A stretch of DNA of 57,896 nt. Source: Candidatus Obscuribacter sp. (GTDB taxonomy: Bacteria; Cyanobacteriota; Vampirovibrionia; Obscuribacterales; Obscuribacteraceae). A program made the position numbers and the translations under genes. Position 1 is the stretch's first letter. Each line of letters opens with the position of its first letter. Positions 9,821-19,899 of this stretch are shown here, one piece after another. The DNA lies in the NCBI GenBank assembly GCA_021772135.1, contig JADYXQ010000139.1, positions 1 through 57,896 of the forward strand, given 5' to 3'. The notes under the pieces were generated by a model. That model was not told where the DNA came from, did no database searches, and saw nothing but the letters and a program-made list of their open reading frames with translations.

Positions 9821-10168
9821 TTAGTGCTCGAGAGTGACGCCGACGTAGTCCTGGCGTTTGAAGTCGAGCATTTTAGAAAACGTTTTGTAACCCGGTTTTT
9901 TAATTTCGAGCAAGTGTGGGCCGTTATTGAGATGGCACCAGAATGCCCCGCCGCTCAATCCTGAATTGTTGGCCGTTTTGATTTTTCCCAGATAAGCTCC
10001 GTCAACGAAGACTACACCCCCAACTGATTCTGAATCACCGTTCAAAAACAAATTGGAATTGCGCTGACCGGTAGATCTGGTTTCGGCAAAGAGCAAGGCC
10101 AGCACTGCGGCGCTAATGAAAAGCCAGACTCTGGGCGCCTGAGAGCGTTTGGGCAGATATTGTGACAC
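9821..10168 (-). CDS. Membrane-anchored PEGA-domain protein
   Basis: 115 residues. One N-terminal hydrophobic segment (VWLFISAAVLALLFA) acts as signal anchor. The rest resembles a PEGA domain: VFVDGAYLGKI, then GPHLLEIKKPGYKTFSK, the usual glycine-containing beta turn followed by an HxLxxxKxGY strand. PEGA domains are small beta-sandwiches on surface proteins. The start codon is GTG at 10166-10168 and shares one base with the TAG stop of the penicillin-binding protein gene, so the two are translationally coupled. A periplasmic role linked to peptidoglycan synthesis is an inference from this coupling. Confidence 0.7.
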   Translation of the reverse strand: MSQYLPKRSQAPRVWLFISAAVLALLFAETRSTGQRNSNLFLNGDSESVGGVVFVDGAYLGKIKTANNSGLSGGAFWCHLNNGPHLLEIKKPGYKTFSKMLDFKRQDYVGVTLEH

Positions 10169-12504
10169 TATCTGGACCCGTCTTTAGGGTTAGCCGGCAA
10201 CCACAGACTGGGAGCTGCATAAGGTAGCAAACGACCTTCTTTGTCAGCAGATGTAGCAGAACTGGTGGGTGCGGTGGACGGTGCGCTACTGGGAGCAGAA
10301 ACTGGGGCGGGAGTGGGAGCCGGTGCTGGTGCTGGAGCCGACATTGGCGCTGTACTAGACCCAGTACTGGAATTAATTCCAGGAGCTGGTGCAGGAGCAG
10401 GGGCATCGCTGCTGGAGGCTGTGGGCGACTGGCCGGTAGCCGGAGCAACATCGGTGACGTTTTCATTGCCCGGTGCAGGAGCACCATTTGTATTGGCGTC
10501 AGTCGGGTTTTCGCTTTGGGTTTCTAATGGTTTAGCAGGAGGTGGAGCGTCTGGATTTTTAGCGAGCTGCTCGCCTGATTTTTTGATGTCATCCGGTGAA
10601 ATCGGAGATGGCGCCATAAAGCTGCCGGGCGGTGTGGGTCTGGCTTTGTAATAGGCTTCGTTATAGTCATGCCAGATTTTAGCCATGACCACGCCACCGG
10701 TGACGTTTTTGCCTTCGATGGCCTTGTTTTCATCATTGCCGCCCCATACGGCAGTCACCATATCTGGTGTGAAGCCGATGAACCAGATGTCTTTGCCTTC
10801 ATCAGCGGTGCCTGTCTTTCCGGCCACAGGTCTGTCCGTCAGTTTAGCCTGTGTACCGGTGCCCCATTTGACGCAATCTTGCATGCACTCAACTAGGCGG
10901 GCAACTGGTTCAACCTGAAAAGCGCGGTCGGCTTTAGGGTCGAACACTTCAATTACCTGGCCGCGATTGTTTTCAATTTTGCGAATTACCTGAGGCTTAA
11001 TGGCAATGCCGAAGCGGGCTAAAGTGGAATAAGCGCCAGCCATCTCCAGTGGAGAAGCAGCTGAGCTACCCAGAGCCAAAGACAAGTTAGGGTCAAGTTT
11101 TGCCGTCACACCAGCCAGTCTGGCTGTCTCAACCACACTTTCCATGCCGACCATCTGGCCGACTTTGACAGCGGGCACGTTGCGCGAAAGAGCGAGACAG
11201 CGGCGCACCGGAATGCGGCCATAGAATTTATGGTCGAAGTTTTTCGGCGCGTAAGCAGGCAGGCCCCAAGGTTGTTTAATCACTAGCGGGCTGTCATCAA
11301 TCATGCTGTCCGGCGTCAAAACATTTTTGCTAAATGCTGTCAAATAAACAAATGGTTTGAAAGATGAGCCCACAGTGTGAATGTTCGTGGCACGATTAAA
11401 TTGGTTTTTCCAGAAATTGCCCACTCCGCCTACCAGTGCCACCACTTCGCCGCCGCTGACTGAGACTGAGACCAGCGCACCCTGAGTGACACCCTTTGGT
11501 GCTTTTTTGATGCCTTCATTAAGTGTCTTTTCCGCTAGTTCTTGAGCCAGCGGATCTAGATTTGTATAAACGCGCAGGCCCTGACGCCGCATTTCGGCCT
11601 GACTGAAGCGCTCACGCAAGTTCTGCAGCACATAGCTTATGTAATAAGGATATTTTTGCAGCGAGTTAGTGCCTTTCTTAAAGGAAAGCTTTTCTTTTTT
11701 AGCCGCTGTTGCTTGAGACTGAGAGATGTAGCCGTATTCGACCATCTTGTCGATAATTTCTCTTTGCCTGTTGTAGGCAGCTTCGCGGTTTTGCGGCAAG
11801 CCTAATTCGGAAGGGGCTTTGACAAGACCGGCAAGAAAGGCTGCTTGAGCCAGTGAAAGTTGGGCGGCACTGCGATCGAAATAACGTGAAGCGGCGCGCT
11901 CAATACCATAAGCATTGTTGCCGAAATAAACCTGGTTGAGATACATGCTGAGAATGCGTTCTTTGCTGTAGTGTTGCTCAAGGTTCCAGGCTACGTACGC
12001 TTCTTTGACTTTACGATCATAGGTTCTGCCGGCGTCGGCAAAAAAGAGGTTCTTCGCCAGCTGCTGAGTGATGGTAGAGCCGCCTTCTTTGACGTGACCA
12101 GCCACAGCATTGGCCATAGAAGCGCGAGCGATACTGTAGAAATTGATACCATTGTGTTCATAGAAGTGGTGATCTTCAGCGGCGAGAATGGCTTGCTGCA
12201 TTTTTGTTGAAATTTGATTGAGCGGCACAACGCGCCGGTCTTCATCACCTTCCACCGTGCAAATCATGTGGTCTTGTTTGTCGAAGATTTGAATTGCTTC
12301 AATTGGTTCGAAGCGTTCGACAATAGTAATGTCGGGCAAATCTTGCATGTGCTTATAAACCGAAGCGCCGGCATAACCCATGCCCACAGCGACAACAATA
12401 AAGCCAACCACGAGGGAGCGTTTCATCCATGTGCCGGCGGCACTCAATGCTCCCTTGTTTTTTTGCCTGGCGACTGATCGTCGGTTGGAATTAGTCTTGG
12501 CCAC
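10168..12504 (-). CDS. Class A penicillin-binding protein (PBP1A type: transglycosylase + transpeptidase)
   Basis: 778 residues. A basic N-terminus and one TM helix (about 32-50) lead into a GT51 transglycosylase domain: EDHHFYEHNGI with the catalytic Glu, GGSTITQQLAKNLFF and YLNQVYFGNNAYGIE. The transpeptidase domain has the three penicillin-binding motifs: SSFK (SxxK), SRN (SxN) and KTGT. The last 130 or so residues are a Pro/Ala/Ser-rich low-complexity tail ending in a short folded-looking segment (LLPYAAPSLWLPANPKDGSR). It polymerises and crosslinks peptidoglycan outside the inner membrane. It is coupled to the PEGA gene. A TATAAT-like -10 lies about 45 bases upstream of the start, without a convincing -35. 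Confidence 0.95.
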   Translation of the reverse strand: MAKTNSNRRSVARQKNKGALSAAGTWMKRSLVVGFIVVAVGMGYAGASVYKHMQDLPDITIVERFEPIEAIQIFDKQDHMICTVEGDEDRRVVPLNQISTKMQQAILAAEDHHFYEHNGINFYSIARASMANAVAGHVKEGGSTITQQLAKNLFFADAGRTYDRKVKEAYVAWNLEQHYSKERILSMYLNQVYFGNNAYGIERAASRYFDRSAAQLSLAQAAFLAGLVKAPSELGLPQNREAAYNRQREIIDKMVEYGYISQSQATAAKKEKLSFKKGTNSLQKYPYYISYVLQNLRERFSQAEMRRQGLRVYTNLDPLAQELAEKTLNEGIKKAPKGVTQGALVSVSVSGGEVVALVGGVGNFWKNQFNRATNIHTVGSSFKPFVYLTAFSKNVLTPDSMIDDSPLVIKQPWGLPAYAPKNFDHKFYGRIPVRRCLALSRNVPAVKVGQMVGMESVVETARLAGVTAKLDPNLSLALGSSAASPLEMAGAYSTLARFGIAIKPQVIRKIENNRGQVIEVFDPKADRAFQVEPVARLVECMQDCVKWGTGTQAKLTDRPVAGKTGTADEGKDIWFIGFTPDMVTAVWGGNDENKAIEGKNVTGGVVMAKIWHDYNEAYYKARPTPPGSFMAPSPISPDDIKKSGEQLAKNPDAPPPAKPLETQSENPTDANTNGAPAPGNENVTDVAPATGQSPTASSSDAPAPAPAPGINSSTGSSTAPMSAPAPAPAPTPAPVSAPSSAPSTAPTSSATSADKEGRLLPYAAPSLWLPANPKDGSR

Positions 12505-12596
12505 TTTTTACTCTTTGATTTTTCAATCAACAGCAGATGCTGACATTATATATATTAAGGCGCCAGGGTTCAGTTTCGGTCAAATTCAGGTAAAGA

Positions 12597-12628
12597 AAAA
12601 AAGCGGGCCAGCTATGACCCGCTTTTTT
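12597..12628 (-). terminator. Rho-independent terminator of the recombinase gene
   Basis: An inverted repeat with arms AAAAAAGCGGG and CCCGCTTTTTT and a ten-base loop. Read on the minus strand it lies about 35 bases after the recombinase stop codon and ends in a run of six T. The symmetric A/T flanks mean it could also act in the other direction, but no plus-strand gene ends there. Confidence 0.8.
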
Positions 12629-12661
12629 CTCATTAACTAACCTTCAGACTGGTCTGGTTTT

Positions 12662-13717
12662 CTACGCACGTGGATGAGTGTTCATGTAAACCCGTCTTAA
12701 GCGGTCAAGACTTACATGAGTGTAAATCTGCGTGGTGTTGATGGTGGTGTGACCGAGAAGGTCTTGCACTACACGCAGGTCGGCCCCGCCTTCCAATAGG
12801 TGGGTGGCGAAGGTGTGTCTCAGTGTGTGAGGGGTGATTGGCTTGTTGATTCCGGCTTTGATGGCATACTTCATCACGATTCTGTGAACCGAGCGCGAAG
12901 ACAATCTTGTCGCCTGGCGGCTGACAAAGAGTGGATGTTCGGCCTGAGGCGTGCGGCCTTCGGCAAGCTTGGTCCAAGTTTCGCTGAGATACTTTTTCAG
13001 CCAGCTGTGAGCGCTTTGATTGAGCAATACAACTCGCTCTTTGCCACCTTTACCGAGGACGCGCATTTCCATGCCTTCCTGGTTATAGTCTTGCACTCGC
13101 AAACCGCACAGTTCGCTCACCCGCATGCCTGTGGCATAGAGAGCTTCCATCAAGGCGCGGTCGCGCACGCCCAGCACTGTATTAGTGTCGGGAGACATGA
13201 GCAGGCGAACAATTTCTTCTTTGTCGAGACAAGCGGGCAGACGACGAGTGAGCTTTGGCCCACGCACTTGCTTAGATGGATCTTCGTCGATCAGCTGTTC
13301 TCTGCGTAAATAGCGATAGAAAGAACGGATGGCCGAAATCTTTCTGGCTACGGTCGGTCTGGAATATTGTTCTTGAATCTGACGAATGTACGCTCTGAGG
13401 CCTTCGGCTTCGAGCCAACCGGAACCGGTTTCGGAACCTCTCTCAGTTGTGGTACCGGCTGCAGTACCGTGATTATCAGTCGCACAATTTGCTTCAGCAC
13501 CACTGCCGATACTATTGTTGATACTTGTGTTGATACTACTGGCGGCAGCATTTTCAGCCACCGTTTCGCCACCAGCATTGATATCACTGCCGATCAGTTG
13601 TTTGAGGTCATTCATGTAAGCGCGAATGGTATGGGATGAGTAGTTGCGTTCTACCTCTAGGTAGCCTGCAAACTGGTTTAGCCAGTTTTTATGAGCGTTG
13701 GGCAGGCTTGTTTCCAT
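12662..13717 (-). CDS. xerC: Tyrosine recombinase, XerC/XerD type, with low-complexity insertion
   Basis: 351 residues from the ATG at 13715-13717, which has a GAGG four bases upstream. The frame is open to a TTG at 13870, adding 51 residues with an NNIA repeat. The catalytic set is complete: Arg in ATGMRVSELCGL, Lys in VLGKGGKERVV, HxxR in HTLRHTFATHLLEGG, His in LLGHTTINTTQ and the nucleophile Tyr in IYTHVSLDRLR. The N-terminal SAM-like core-binding domain is interrupted by about 55 Ser/Asn/Thr/Gly-rich residues. XerC/D proteins resolve chromosome dimers at dif. No att sites, excisionase or phage genes are nearby, which favours a housekeeping role over an integrase. Whether it is XerC or XerD cannot be decided. 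Confidence 0.85.
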   Translation of the reverse strand: METSLPNAHKNWLNQFAGYLEVERNYSSHTIRAYMNDLKQLIGSDINAGGETVAENAAASSINTSINNSIGSGAEANCATDNHGTAAGTTTERGSETGSGWLEAEGLRAYIRQIQEQYSRPTVARKISAIRSFYRYLRREQLIDEDPSKQVRGPKLTRRLPACLDKEEIVRLLMSPDTNTVLGVRDRALMEALYATGMRVSELCGLRVQDYNQEGMEMRVLGKGGKERVVLLNQSAHSWLKKYLSETWTKLAEGRTPQAEHPLFVSRQATRLSSRSVHRIVMKYAIKAGINKPITPHTLRHTFATHLLEGGADLRVVQDLLGHTTINTTQIYTHVSLDRLRRVYMNTHPRA

Positions 13718-13736
13718 AGAACCTCGTACATTGTTG

Positions 13737-13784
13737 GCGATGTTGTTAGCGATGTTATTAGCGATGTTATTAGCGATGTTATTA
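13737..13784 (-). repeat. 12-bp tandem repeat (4 units) upstream of or inside the recombinase N-terminus
   Basis: Four back-to-back units of GCGATGTTATTA (the first has one change), with partial units on both sides. On the minus strand, in the frame of the recombinase, they encode repeated NNIA. They sit between the weak TTG start (13870) and the better supported ATG (13717), so they are either a repetitive N-terminal tail or part of the leader. The rest of 13718-14014 shows no gene. Confidence 0.85.
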
Positions 13785-13958
13785 GCGAAGATATCTTGAG
13801 TGTCCGAGGTTCCGTTTTGAAAAGTCACAGTTAACCGTCTTTCTAGATTAGTAATTGATGTGCACCACAATAACTAATTATGAGAACTTTGAAAGCTTTG
13901 TAAAGACCCCAACAGTCACTATCCGTGATGTCATGGGGCGAATACGGTTTCAATTATC

Positions 13959-13985
13959 GGCACCGCCGATAAAAAAAGCGGTGTC
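13959..13985 (-). other. Hairpin between tRNA-Sec and recombinase gene
   Basis: Arms GGCACCGC and GCGGTGTC can pair over eight positions (one G-T) around an eleven-base loop containing seven A. On the minus strand it lies 30 bases after the end of the tRNA-Sec and could end or process that transcript, but the T run is in the loop rather than after the stem, so it is not a typical terminator. Confidence 0.3.
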
Positions 13986-14014
13986 ATCTATGGTGGCGTA
14001 AAGCTACTAATGAT

Positions 14015-14110
14015 CGGGGATGCGTGGGAATCGAACCCACCCAGGGCAGCGTAAATCTACCCCGCAACGGTTTTGAAGACCGCACACCACACCAGCGATG
14101 CTCCATCCCC
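14015..14110 (-). tRNA. selC: tRNA-Sec (anticodon UCA)
   Basis: The 96-base minus-strand sequence folds as a bacterial selenocysteine tRNA. The acceptor arm is GGGGATG paired with CATCCCC (a would-be eighth pair is G-G), and the discriminator base is G at 14015. The D stem is the long six-pair type typical of tRNA-Sec (CATCGC/GTGGTG) with a four-base TGGT loop. The anticodon arm is GCGGT-CTTCAAA-ACCGT, with anticodon TCA. The long variable arm pairs GGGTAG with CTGCCC. The T arm is GTGGG-TTCGATT-CCCAC. CCA is not encoded. Size and arm pattern closely match E. coli selC (95 bases). It reads UGA as selenocysteine together with SelA, SelB and SelD, none of which is in this window. A UGA-containing gene lies 13.8 kb away. 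Confidence 0.94.
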
Positions 14111-14327
14111 ATAGAGCCGCTCCATTACCTTGGCTCAACCAAAGCAAGGTGAACTGCCAATCTTAGTAACTTATGTAAGTTTCATGGGCATTAAGAAAAA
14201 CAAAAGTTATTAATGAAATTTTATGAAGAGAAGCAATGCCTCAGCGGGCGAGGTGCTTGGGGATCGTGTAAAACTTCTAATAACGGTTGTAAGGAGCCCG
14301 AGAACGTCACAGTTCCCTACATTTGCA

Positions 14328-14357
14328 TTGACAATATAAGAGAGTAATACGTATAGT
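14328..14357 (+). promoter_or_regulatory. Promoter of the rpoB-rpoC1-rpoC2 operon
   Basis: A perfect -35 TTGACA (14328-14333) and a near-consensus -10 TATAGT (14352-14357) are separated by 18 bases. Transcription would begin near 14364, giving a leader of about 85 bases before rpoB. The leader contains a small hairpin (GTGCA/TGCAC near 14399-14412). The rest of the 338-base gap from 14111 to 14448 holds nothing else I can identify. In particular there is no rplJ/rplL. Confidence 0.8.
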
Positions 14358-14448
14358 CACTTCCCTGTGCCTGCATTTGCCTACGCAACTGCAATTTCGT
14401 GCAGCTTTGCACGTGCACATAAGTCCAGCCACTCAACAGAGGTAACCG

Positions 14449-17400
14449 ATGGCTTTAGAGTTGTCTGAGCGCGTCCGAACCTTCGGGGCGGGAAGTTCGC
14501 GCATCGCGGATTTACCTGATCTCGCTGAAATTCAGAAAAGTTCGTTCAAATGGTTTATCGAAGAAGGTCTTGCAGAGGAACTGCGGGCTTTCAGTCCAAT
14601 TAAGGACTACACAGGAAGGTTGGAGCTCCATTTCCTGACAAATTACAATTTCGAGGATCACACTGAGCCTAACAAGCCCAAAACTCCCGAAGACGCCAGA
14701 GCTTTAGATGCCAGCTTCACCAAGAAGCTGCGTATTCAAATGCGACTGGTCAATCGCGAAATGGGTGAAATCAAGGAACAAGAGATCTACGTCGGCGACA
14801 TCCCGATGATGACCGACCGCGGTACCTTCATTATTAATGGTGCAGAGCGCGTTATCGTTTCTCAGATTGTTCGCTCCCCAGGCATCTACTATAAAAGGGA
14901 AGTAGATACCAACGGTAAGCGTACTTTCTCAGCTACATTGATTCCCAACCGTGGGGCATGGCTGAAGTTCGAAACTGACGTCAACGACATCATCTATGTA
15001 AAGATTGATAAAAACAGAAAACTTCCTGCCACCACTCTGCTGAGAGCCCTGGGCTACTCAGACAGTGAGATGGAAAGTCTTTTCCGTCACAAAGAATTCC
15101 TCAAGAAGACTCTTGATAAGGATTCCAACAAGACTCGCGAAGATTCATTGATTGAGGTCTACCGCAAACTGCGTCCAGGCGATCCGCCTTCCGTAGCCGG
15201 CGGTCAGAGTATTCTCGACAGTCGCTTCTTCGATGACAAACGTTATGACTTGGGTCGCGTTGGTCGTTATAAGCTCAACAAAAAGCTCAGCCTCTCTGTA
15301 CCTGAAGCACAACGTACGCTCACTAGAGAAGACATTGTCGCTGCAGTTGATTACCTGATTGGTCTTCACTATGACGAAGGTCACGTGGATGATATCGACC
15401 ACTTAGGCAATCGCCGCATCAGATCTGTGGGCGAGTTGTTACAGAACCAGTTCAGAATTGGTTTGACCCGTCTGGAAAGAATTGTGCGTGAGCGCATGAC
15501 TTTGCAAGACGCCGACACTCTCACTCCGGCTAACTTGCTTAACACCAAGCCGCTGGTAGCAGCGATTCGCGAATTCTTTGGATCATCGCAATTGTCACAG
15601 TTCATGGATCAGACTAACCCTCTGGCAGAATTGACACACAAGCGCAGACTGTCTGCTCTTGGACCCGGTGGTCTATCAAGAGAACGCGCCGGATTCGCAG
15701 TTCGAGACATTCACCCCAGCCATTACGGACGTATTTGTCCTGTAGAAACTCCTGAAGGTCCTAACGCCGGTCTGATTGGCTCACTGGCTACTCACGCTCG
15801 CGTTAACTCCTACGGTTTCATTGAAACTCCTTACCGCCGTGTTGAAGGCGGTATCGTCACCGATCAAATTCATTACTTAACTGCTGATGAAGAAGATAAC
15901 TATAGAGTCGCTCCCGGCGACGCTCCTGTTAACGATGACGGTACATTCGTTCATCCGCTGGTGCCTGTGCGTTATCGTGCAGAATTCATCGAAACCGGCC
16001 CCGAGCAAGTTGACTATGTGGGCGTCAGCCCGATTCAAATTGTTTCAGTGGGAACAGCCTTGATTCCGTTCCTCGAGCACGATGACGCCAACCGCGCCCT
16101 CATGGGTTCGAACATGCAACGTCAGTCTGTGCCTCTGGTGCGTACTGAAAGACCACTGGTAACAACCGGTATCGAACGTCAATCAGCTAGAGACTCCGGT
16201 ATGGTGATTGTGGCCGACGTTGAAGGCAAAGCCGAATACGTTTCCGCTACATCTATACATATCCGCACAGCAGACAAGCGTCTCGTTAAATACAGACTGT
16301 CTAAGTTCCAGCGTTCCAACCAGGATACTTGCTTGAACCAGAAACCAATTCTTAGAGTTGGCGACAGCTGCAAACCAGGAGACGTGATCGCTGACGGTGC
16401 CGCCACCAACTCTGGTGAACTGTCTGTAGGTCGTAACTTGCTCGTGGCATTCATGCCATGGGAAGGCTACAACTTTGAGGATGCGATTCTAATCAGTCAG
16501 CGTCTGGTTTTCGAAGATGTGCTGACCTCAATTCACATCGAAAAACTGGAAATTGATGCTCGTTCCACCAAACTCGGTCCTGAAGAAATCACTCGTGAAG
16601 TGCCAAACGTTTCGGAAGAATCTTTGCGCCACCTGGATGAAAACGGTATCGTGCGCATTGGTTCGAGAGTCTATCCTGACGATATTCTCGTTGGCAAAAT
16701 CACTCCTAAAGGTGAATCCGAGCATCCACCTGAAGAGAAGCTTTTGCGAGCAATCTTCGGTGAAAAAGCCCGTGACGTGCGCGATAACTCCTTGAGAGTG
16801 CCGCATGGTGAAGGCGGACGCGTTGTTGACGTTAAAGTCTTCGACCGCGAAAAAGGTGACGAACTGCCTCCTGTTGCTAACAAAGTGGTGCGTGTCTATA
16901 TCGCTCAGAAACGAAAGGTTTCAGTGGGCGATAAAGTTGCGGGACGCCACGGTAACAAAGGTATCGTCGCTAAAATTCTGCCAACAGAAGATATGCCTTT
17001 CTTGCCTGACGGCACACCTGTCGATATCGTCCTGAATCCACTTGGCGTACCAAGCCGGATGAACGTCGGTCAGACATTTGAAACATTGCTTGGCTTGGCA
17101 GCGATGCTCACCAACCAGCGTTATGAAGTGCCACCATTCGACGAAATGTATGAAAAAGAAGCTTCCTCCATGACTGTTCACCGTGAAGTAGTTAAAGGCA
17201 AAGCCATGACCGGTTACGACTGGATCGGCGATGACGGAAAAGTCACCTTATATGATGGCCGTTCCGGCGACGCTTTCGAAAATCCAGTTTCAGTCGGCAA
17301 AATCTACATGATGAAACTGGTTCACTTAGTGGACGATAAGATTCACGCTCGCTCAACTGGTCCTTACAGCTTAGTGACTCAGCAGCCGCTGGGTGGTAAA

Positions 17401-17985
17401 GCGCAATTCGGTGGTCAGCGTCTGGGAGAAATGGAATGCTGGGCTCTTGAAGCCTTCGGCGCCGGTTACTCTCTGCAAGAAATGCTCACCATCAAATCAG
17501 ATGACGTTAACGGCAGATCGAAAGCTTATGAATCCATCGTTAAAGGTGAGAACCTGAGACGTCCTGGTATTCCTGAGTCGTTCAAAGTGCTGGTTCGCGA
17601 ATTGCAATCAATCGGTCTCGATGTTTCTGTGGCCAAACGCACTCGCGAAGGTCAAGAAGTAGAAGTCGATTTGATGACCGAAGTGGAAGAAGTTCGACCA
17701 CGCGGCCTGCGCAGATTGAGCCCATTTGGTGAAATCGGCCTGGAGTCTGAGCTCGCTGAGCTCTCTCGCCAGACTGCCATTCCAGCATCGGCTGTAGCGA
17801 CTGTAGATTCTGAAGAAGGTGATGACACTGAGGCAGCTGACGACGGAGGATTTGATCCTATGGCTCTGCTAACGCCTATTGTTGCACCTATCGTTGAAGC
17901 CCTCGTGGGCGCTGTAGAAGCTGTGGAAGACTTTCTTTCCCCTGACGCAGACGACGATCTTGTCGACGATTCTGACGACGCCTAA
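14449..17985 (+). CDS. rpoB: RNA polymerase beta subunit
   Basis: 1178 residues. The fork-loop and rifampicin region are intact ([20 protein letters not shown], then [19 protein letters not shown]), with the Asp, His and Ser positions of rifampicin-sensitive enzymes kept. [17 protein letters not shown] and the C-terminal [20 protein letters not shown] clamp-binding block are present. AGAGGT six bases before the ATG is a good ribosome-binding site. After the conserved end the protein continues for roughly 80 residues: an acidic linker, a hydrophobic stretch ([20 protein letters not shown]) and a final Asp-rich tail, which are not part of the usual beta subunit. It is first in the operon with rpoC1 and rpoC2. 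Upstream lies tRNA-Sec, not the common rplKAJL genes. Confidence 0.98.
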   Translation: MALELSERVRTFGAGSSRIADLPDLAEIQKSSFKWFIEEGLAEELRAFSPIKDYTGRLELHFLTNYNFEDHTEPNKPKTPEDARALDASFTKKLRIQMRLVNREMGEIKEQEIYVGDIPMMTDRGTFIINGAERVIVSQIVRSPGIYYKREVDTNGKRTFSATLIPNRGAWLKFETDVNDIIYVKIDKNRKLPATTLLRALGYSDSEMESLFRHKEFLKKTLDKDSNKTREDSLIEVYRKLRPGDPPSVAGGQSILDSRFFDDKRYDLGRVGRYKLNKKLSLSVPEAQRTLTREDIVAAVDYLIGLHYDEGHVDDIDHLGNRRIRSVGELLQNQFRIGLTRLERIVRERMTLQDADTLTPANLLNTKPLVAAIREFFGSSQLSQFMDQTNPLAELTHKRRLSALGPGGLSRERAGFAVRDIHPSHYGRICPVETPEGPNAGLIGSLATHARVNSYGFIETPYRRVEGGIVTDQIHYLTADEEDNYRVAPGDAPVNDDGTFVHPLVPVRYRAEFIETGPEQVDYVGVSPIQIVSVGTALIPFLEHDDANRALMGSNMQRQSVPLVRTERPLVTTGIERQSARDSGMVIVADVEGKAEYVSATSIHIRTADKRLVKYRLSKFQRSNQDTCLNQKPILRVGDSCKPGDVIADGAATNSGELSVGRNLLVAFMPWEGYNFEDAILISQRLVFEDVLTSIHIEKLEIDARSTKLGPEEITREVPNVSEESLRHLDENGIVRIGSRVYPDDILVGKITPKGESEHPPEEKLLRAIFGEKARDVRDNSLRVPHGEGGRVVDVKVFDREKGDELPPVANKVVRVYIAQKRKVSVGDKVAGRHGNKGIVAKILPTEDMPFLPDGTPVDIVLNPLGVPSRMNVGQTFETLLGLAAMLTNQRYEVPPFDEMYEKEASSMTVHREVVKGKAMTGYDWIGDDGKVTLYDGRSGDAFENPVSVGKIYMMKLVHLVDDKIHARSTGPYSLVTQQPLGGKAQFGGQRLGEMECWALEAFGAGYSLQEMLTIKSDDVNGRSKAYESIVKGENLRRPGIPESFKVLVRELQSIGLDVSVAKRTREGQEVEVDLMTEVEEVRPRGLRRLSPFGEIGLESELAELSRQTAIPASAVATVDSEEGDDTEAADDGGFDPMALLTPIVAPIVEALVGAVEAVEDFLSPDADDDLVDDSDDA

Positions 17986-18029
17986 GCTAGCTAAAAACCT
18001 GATATTCAAAGAGAGGACTGTCATCTAAT

Positions 18030-19829
18030 ATGACTACGAGTATTGATCGTTTCGACTACATCAAAATTGGAATTGCATCACCGGAGCGCATCCTTAGCTG
18101 GTCACATGGCGAAGTAACCAAACCGGAGACAATTAACTACCGTACTCTCAAACCAGAGAAAGACGGTCTGTTTTGCGAACGTATTTTTGGACCATCAAAA
18201 GACTGGGAATGCTATTGCGGCAAGTACAAAAGAGTACGTCACAGAGGCATCACTTGCGAACGTTGCGGCGTTGAAGTAACTGATTCCAAAGTGCGCCGTC
18301 ACCGTATGGGCCACATCAAACTGGCTTCACCGGTAACCCACATCTGGTTCCTCAAAGGTATTCCAAGCTACATCGGTTTGCTTCTCGATTTGCCTTTGCG
18401 CGATTTAGAGCAAGTGGTGTACTTCAATGCTTATGCAGTAACCAACCAGGGCAACTCGCCAGATTTGCACAAGAATCAACTTCTTGCTGAAGACGAGTAC
18501 GAGAAGCTCTTAGAAGATCCCAACATGCAGTTCGACGTTGGTATCGGTGCAGAAGCCGTTAAACAGCTCTTGTTCGATATCGCCAGACCTCAATACGAAC
18601 GTCCTGATAACAAAGACGATCGCGGCAGACTATTAGAGCTGCCTGGTTTGAAAGAACTCTCCAAGCAATTACGTGAAGAACTGGCTGGCGCCGGCGGCTC
18701 TCAACAAAAAAGAGCCAAAATCATCAAACGTTTGCGTCTGGTGGAAGCTCTGGTAAATTCCCACACCGACCCAACCTGGGTAGTGCTGGACAATCTACCG
18801 GTTACACCGCCTGATTTGCGCCCCATGGTGCAGTTAGATGGTGGACGCTTTGCCACATCAGACTTGAACGATTTATATCGCCGGGTAATTAACCGCAACA
18901 ACCGTCTGGCTCGTTTGCTCGAGATGGGCGCTCCTGAAATCATCGTGCGCAACGAAAAGCGCATGCTGCAGGAAGCTGTTGACGCTTTGATCGATAACGG
19001 TAGACGTGGTCGCGTGGTGGTTGGACCTAACAACCGTCCACTGAAATCACTCTCGAACATTATCGAAGGTAAGCAAGGTCGTTTCCGTCAAAACTTGCTC
19101 GGTAAGCGCGTTGACTATTCAGGACGTTCTGTAATCGTAGTTGGTCCGACTCTCAAATTGCACCAGTGCGGTTTGCCTAGAGAAATGGCTCTTGAGCTCT
19201 TCAAGCCATTTGTTATCAACAAACTGATTGAAAGACAGATCGTACAGAACATCAAATCGGCCAAGAAACAAATTGAAAAAGGCTCAGCCATCGTCTGGGA
19301 AATTCTTGAAGAAGTAATTCAAGGTCACCCTGTACTGCTGAACCGCGCTCCTACTCTGCACAGACTCGGTATTCAAGCTTTTGAACCGGTTCTTGTTGAA
19401 GGTCGCGCAATCCAATTGCACCCGCTTGTTTGTTCGGCCTTCAACGCCGACTTCGACGGTGACCAAATGGCCGTGCACGTTCCTCTATCGGTTGAAGCTC
19501 AAGCTGAAGCGCACATGCTGATGCTGGCTTCAAACAATACTTTGCTTCCAGCTACCGGACGCCCAACCATCACTCCTACACAGGATATGGTGCTTGGTAT
19601 TTATTACCTGACTATTGAAAAGCCAGGCAATGATGATCCGAAAGTCTGTCGTGGTGCCGGCATGAGATTCGTCTCTTTAGCTGACGCAAGATCTGCCTAC
19701 GAAGCCGGAATTCTTGATTTGCACGCCAAAATCAACGTGCGTGATGTGGACGGCAAGATGGTTGCCACCACTCCCGGACGAGTTATCTTCAACGAAGTGG
19801 TGCGCGAAGCAATTCTAGTAATTAACTAG
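18030..19829 (+). CDS. rpoC1: RNA polymerase beta' N-terminal subunit (cyanobacterial gamma)
   Basis: 599 residues. The zinc-binding motif ([20 protein letters not shown]), the lid/rudder region and the absolutely conserved [12 protein letters not shown] catalytic Mg site (about residues 473-484) are all present. The protein stops at [20 protein letters not shown], the same place where cyanobacterial and plastid beta' is divided, and rpoC2 resumes the alignment after 70 bases. It begins 44 bases after rpoB with a GAGAGG site upstream. The split is a lineage marker for Cyanobacteriota including the non-photosynthetic classes. Confidence 0.97.
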   Translation: MTTSIDRFDYIKIGIASPERILSWSHGEVTKPETINYRTLKPEKDGLFCERIFGPSKDWECYCGKYKRVRHRGITCERCGVEVTDSKVRRHRMGHIKLASPVTHIWFLKGIPSYIGLLLDLPLRDLEQVVYFNAYAVTNQGNSPDLHKNQLLAEDEYEKLLEDPNMQFDVGIGAEAVKQLLFDIARPQYERPDNKDDRGRLLELPGLKELSKQLREELAGAGGSQQKRAKIIKRLRLVEALVNSHTDPTWVVLDNLPVTPPDLRPMVQLDGGRFATSDLNDLYRRVINRNNRLARLLEMGAPEIIVRNEKRMLQEAVDALIDNGRRGRVVVGPNNRPLKSLSNIIEGKQGRFRQNLLGKRVDYSGRSVIVVGPTLKLHQCGLPREMALELFKPFVINKLIERQIVQNIKSAKKQIEKGSAIVWEILEEVIQGHPVLLNRAPTLHRLGIQAFEPVLVEGRAIQLHPLVCSAFNADFDGDQMAVHVPLSVEAQAEAHMLMLASNNTLLPATGRPTITPTQDMVLGIYYLTIEKPGNDDPKVCRGAGMRFVSLADARSAYEAGILDLHAKINVRDVDGKMVATTPGRVIFNEVVREAILVIN

Positions 19830-19899
19830 CTCCTGGCTTGTTAATCACGTTATTTGTATTGTTCGCGGTTTTTCAAAACCTTTATTTAAAGAGGGACTA

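Noticed and set aside
10241..10651. Long plus-strand Ala/Gly-rich open frame
   Set aside because: It is the antisense shadow of the Pro/Ala-rich tail of the penicillin-binding protein. GC-rich repeats keep several frames open, and there is no ribosome-binding site.
13737..13784. CRISPR-like repeat array
   Set aside because: The units are 12 bases, directly adjacent without spacers, and fit a coding tandem repeat.
13735..14110. Genomic island with the Xer-like recombinase as integrase and tRNA-Sec as attachment site
   Set aside because: No direct repeat of the tRNA end was seen near the recombinase, there are no mobile-element genes, and the flanking genes are core functions.
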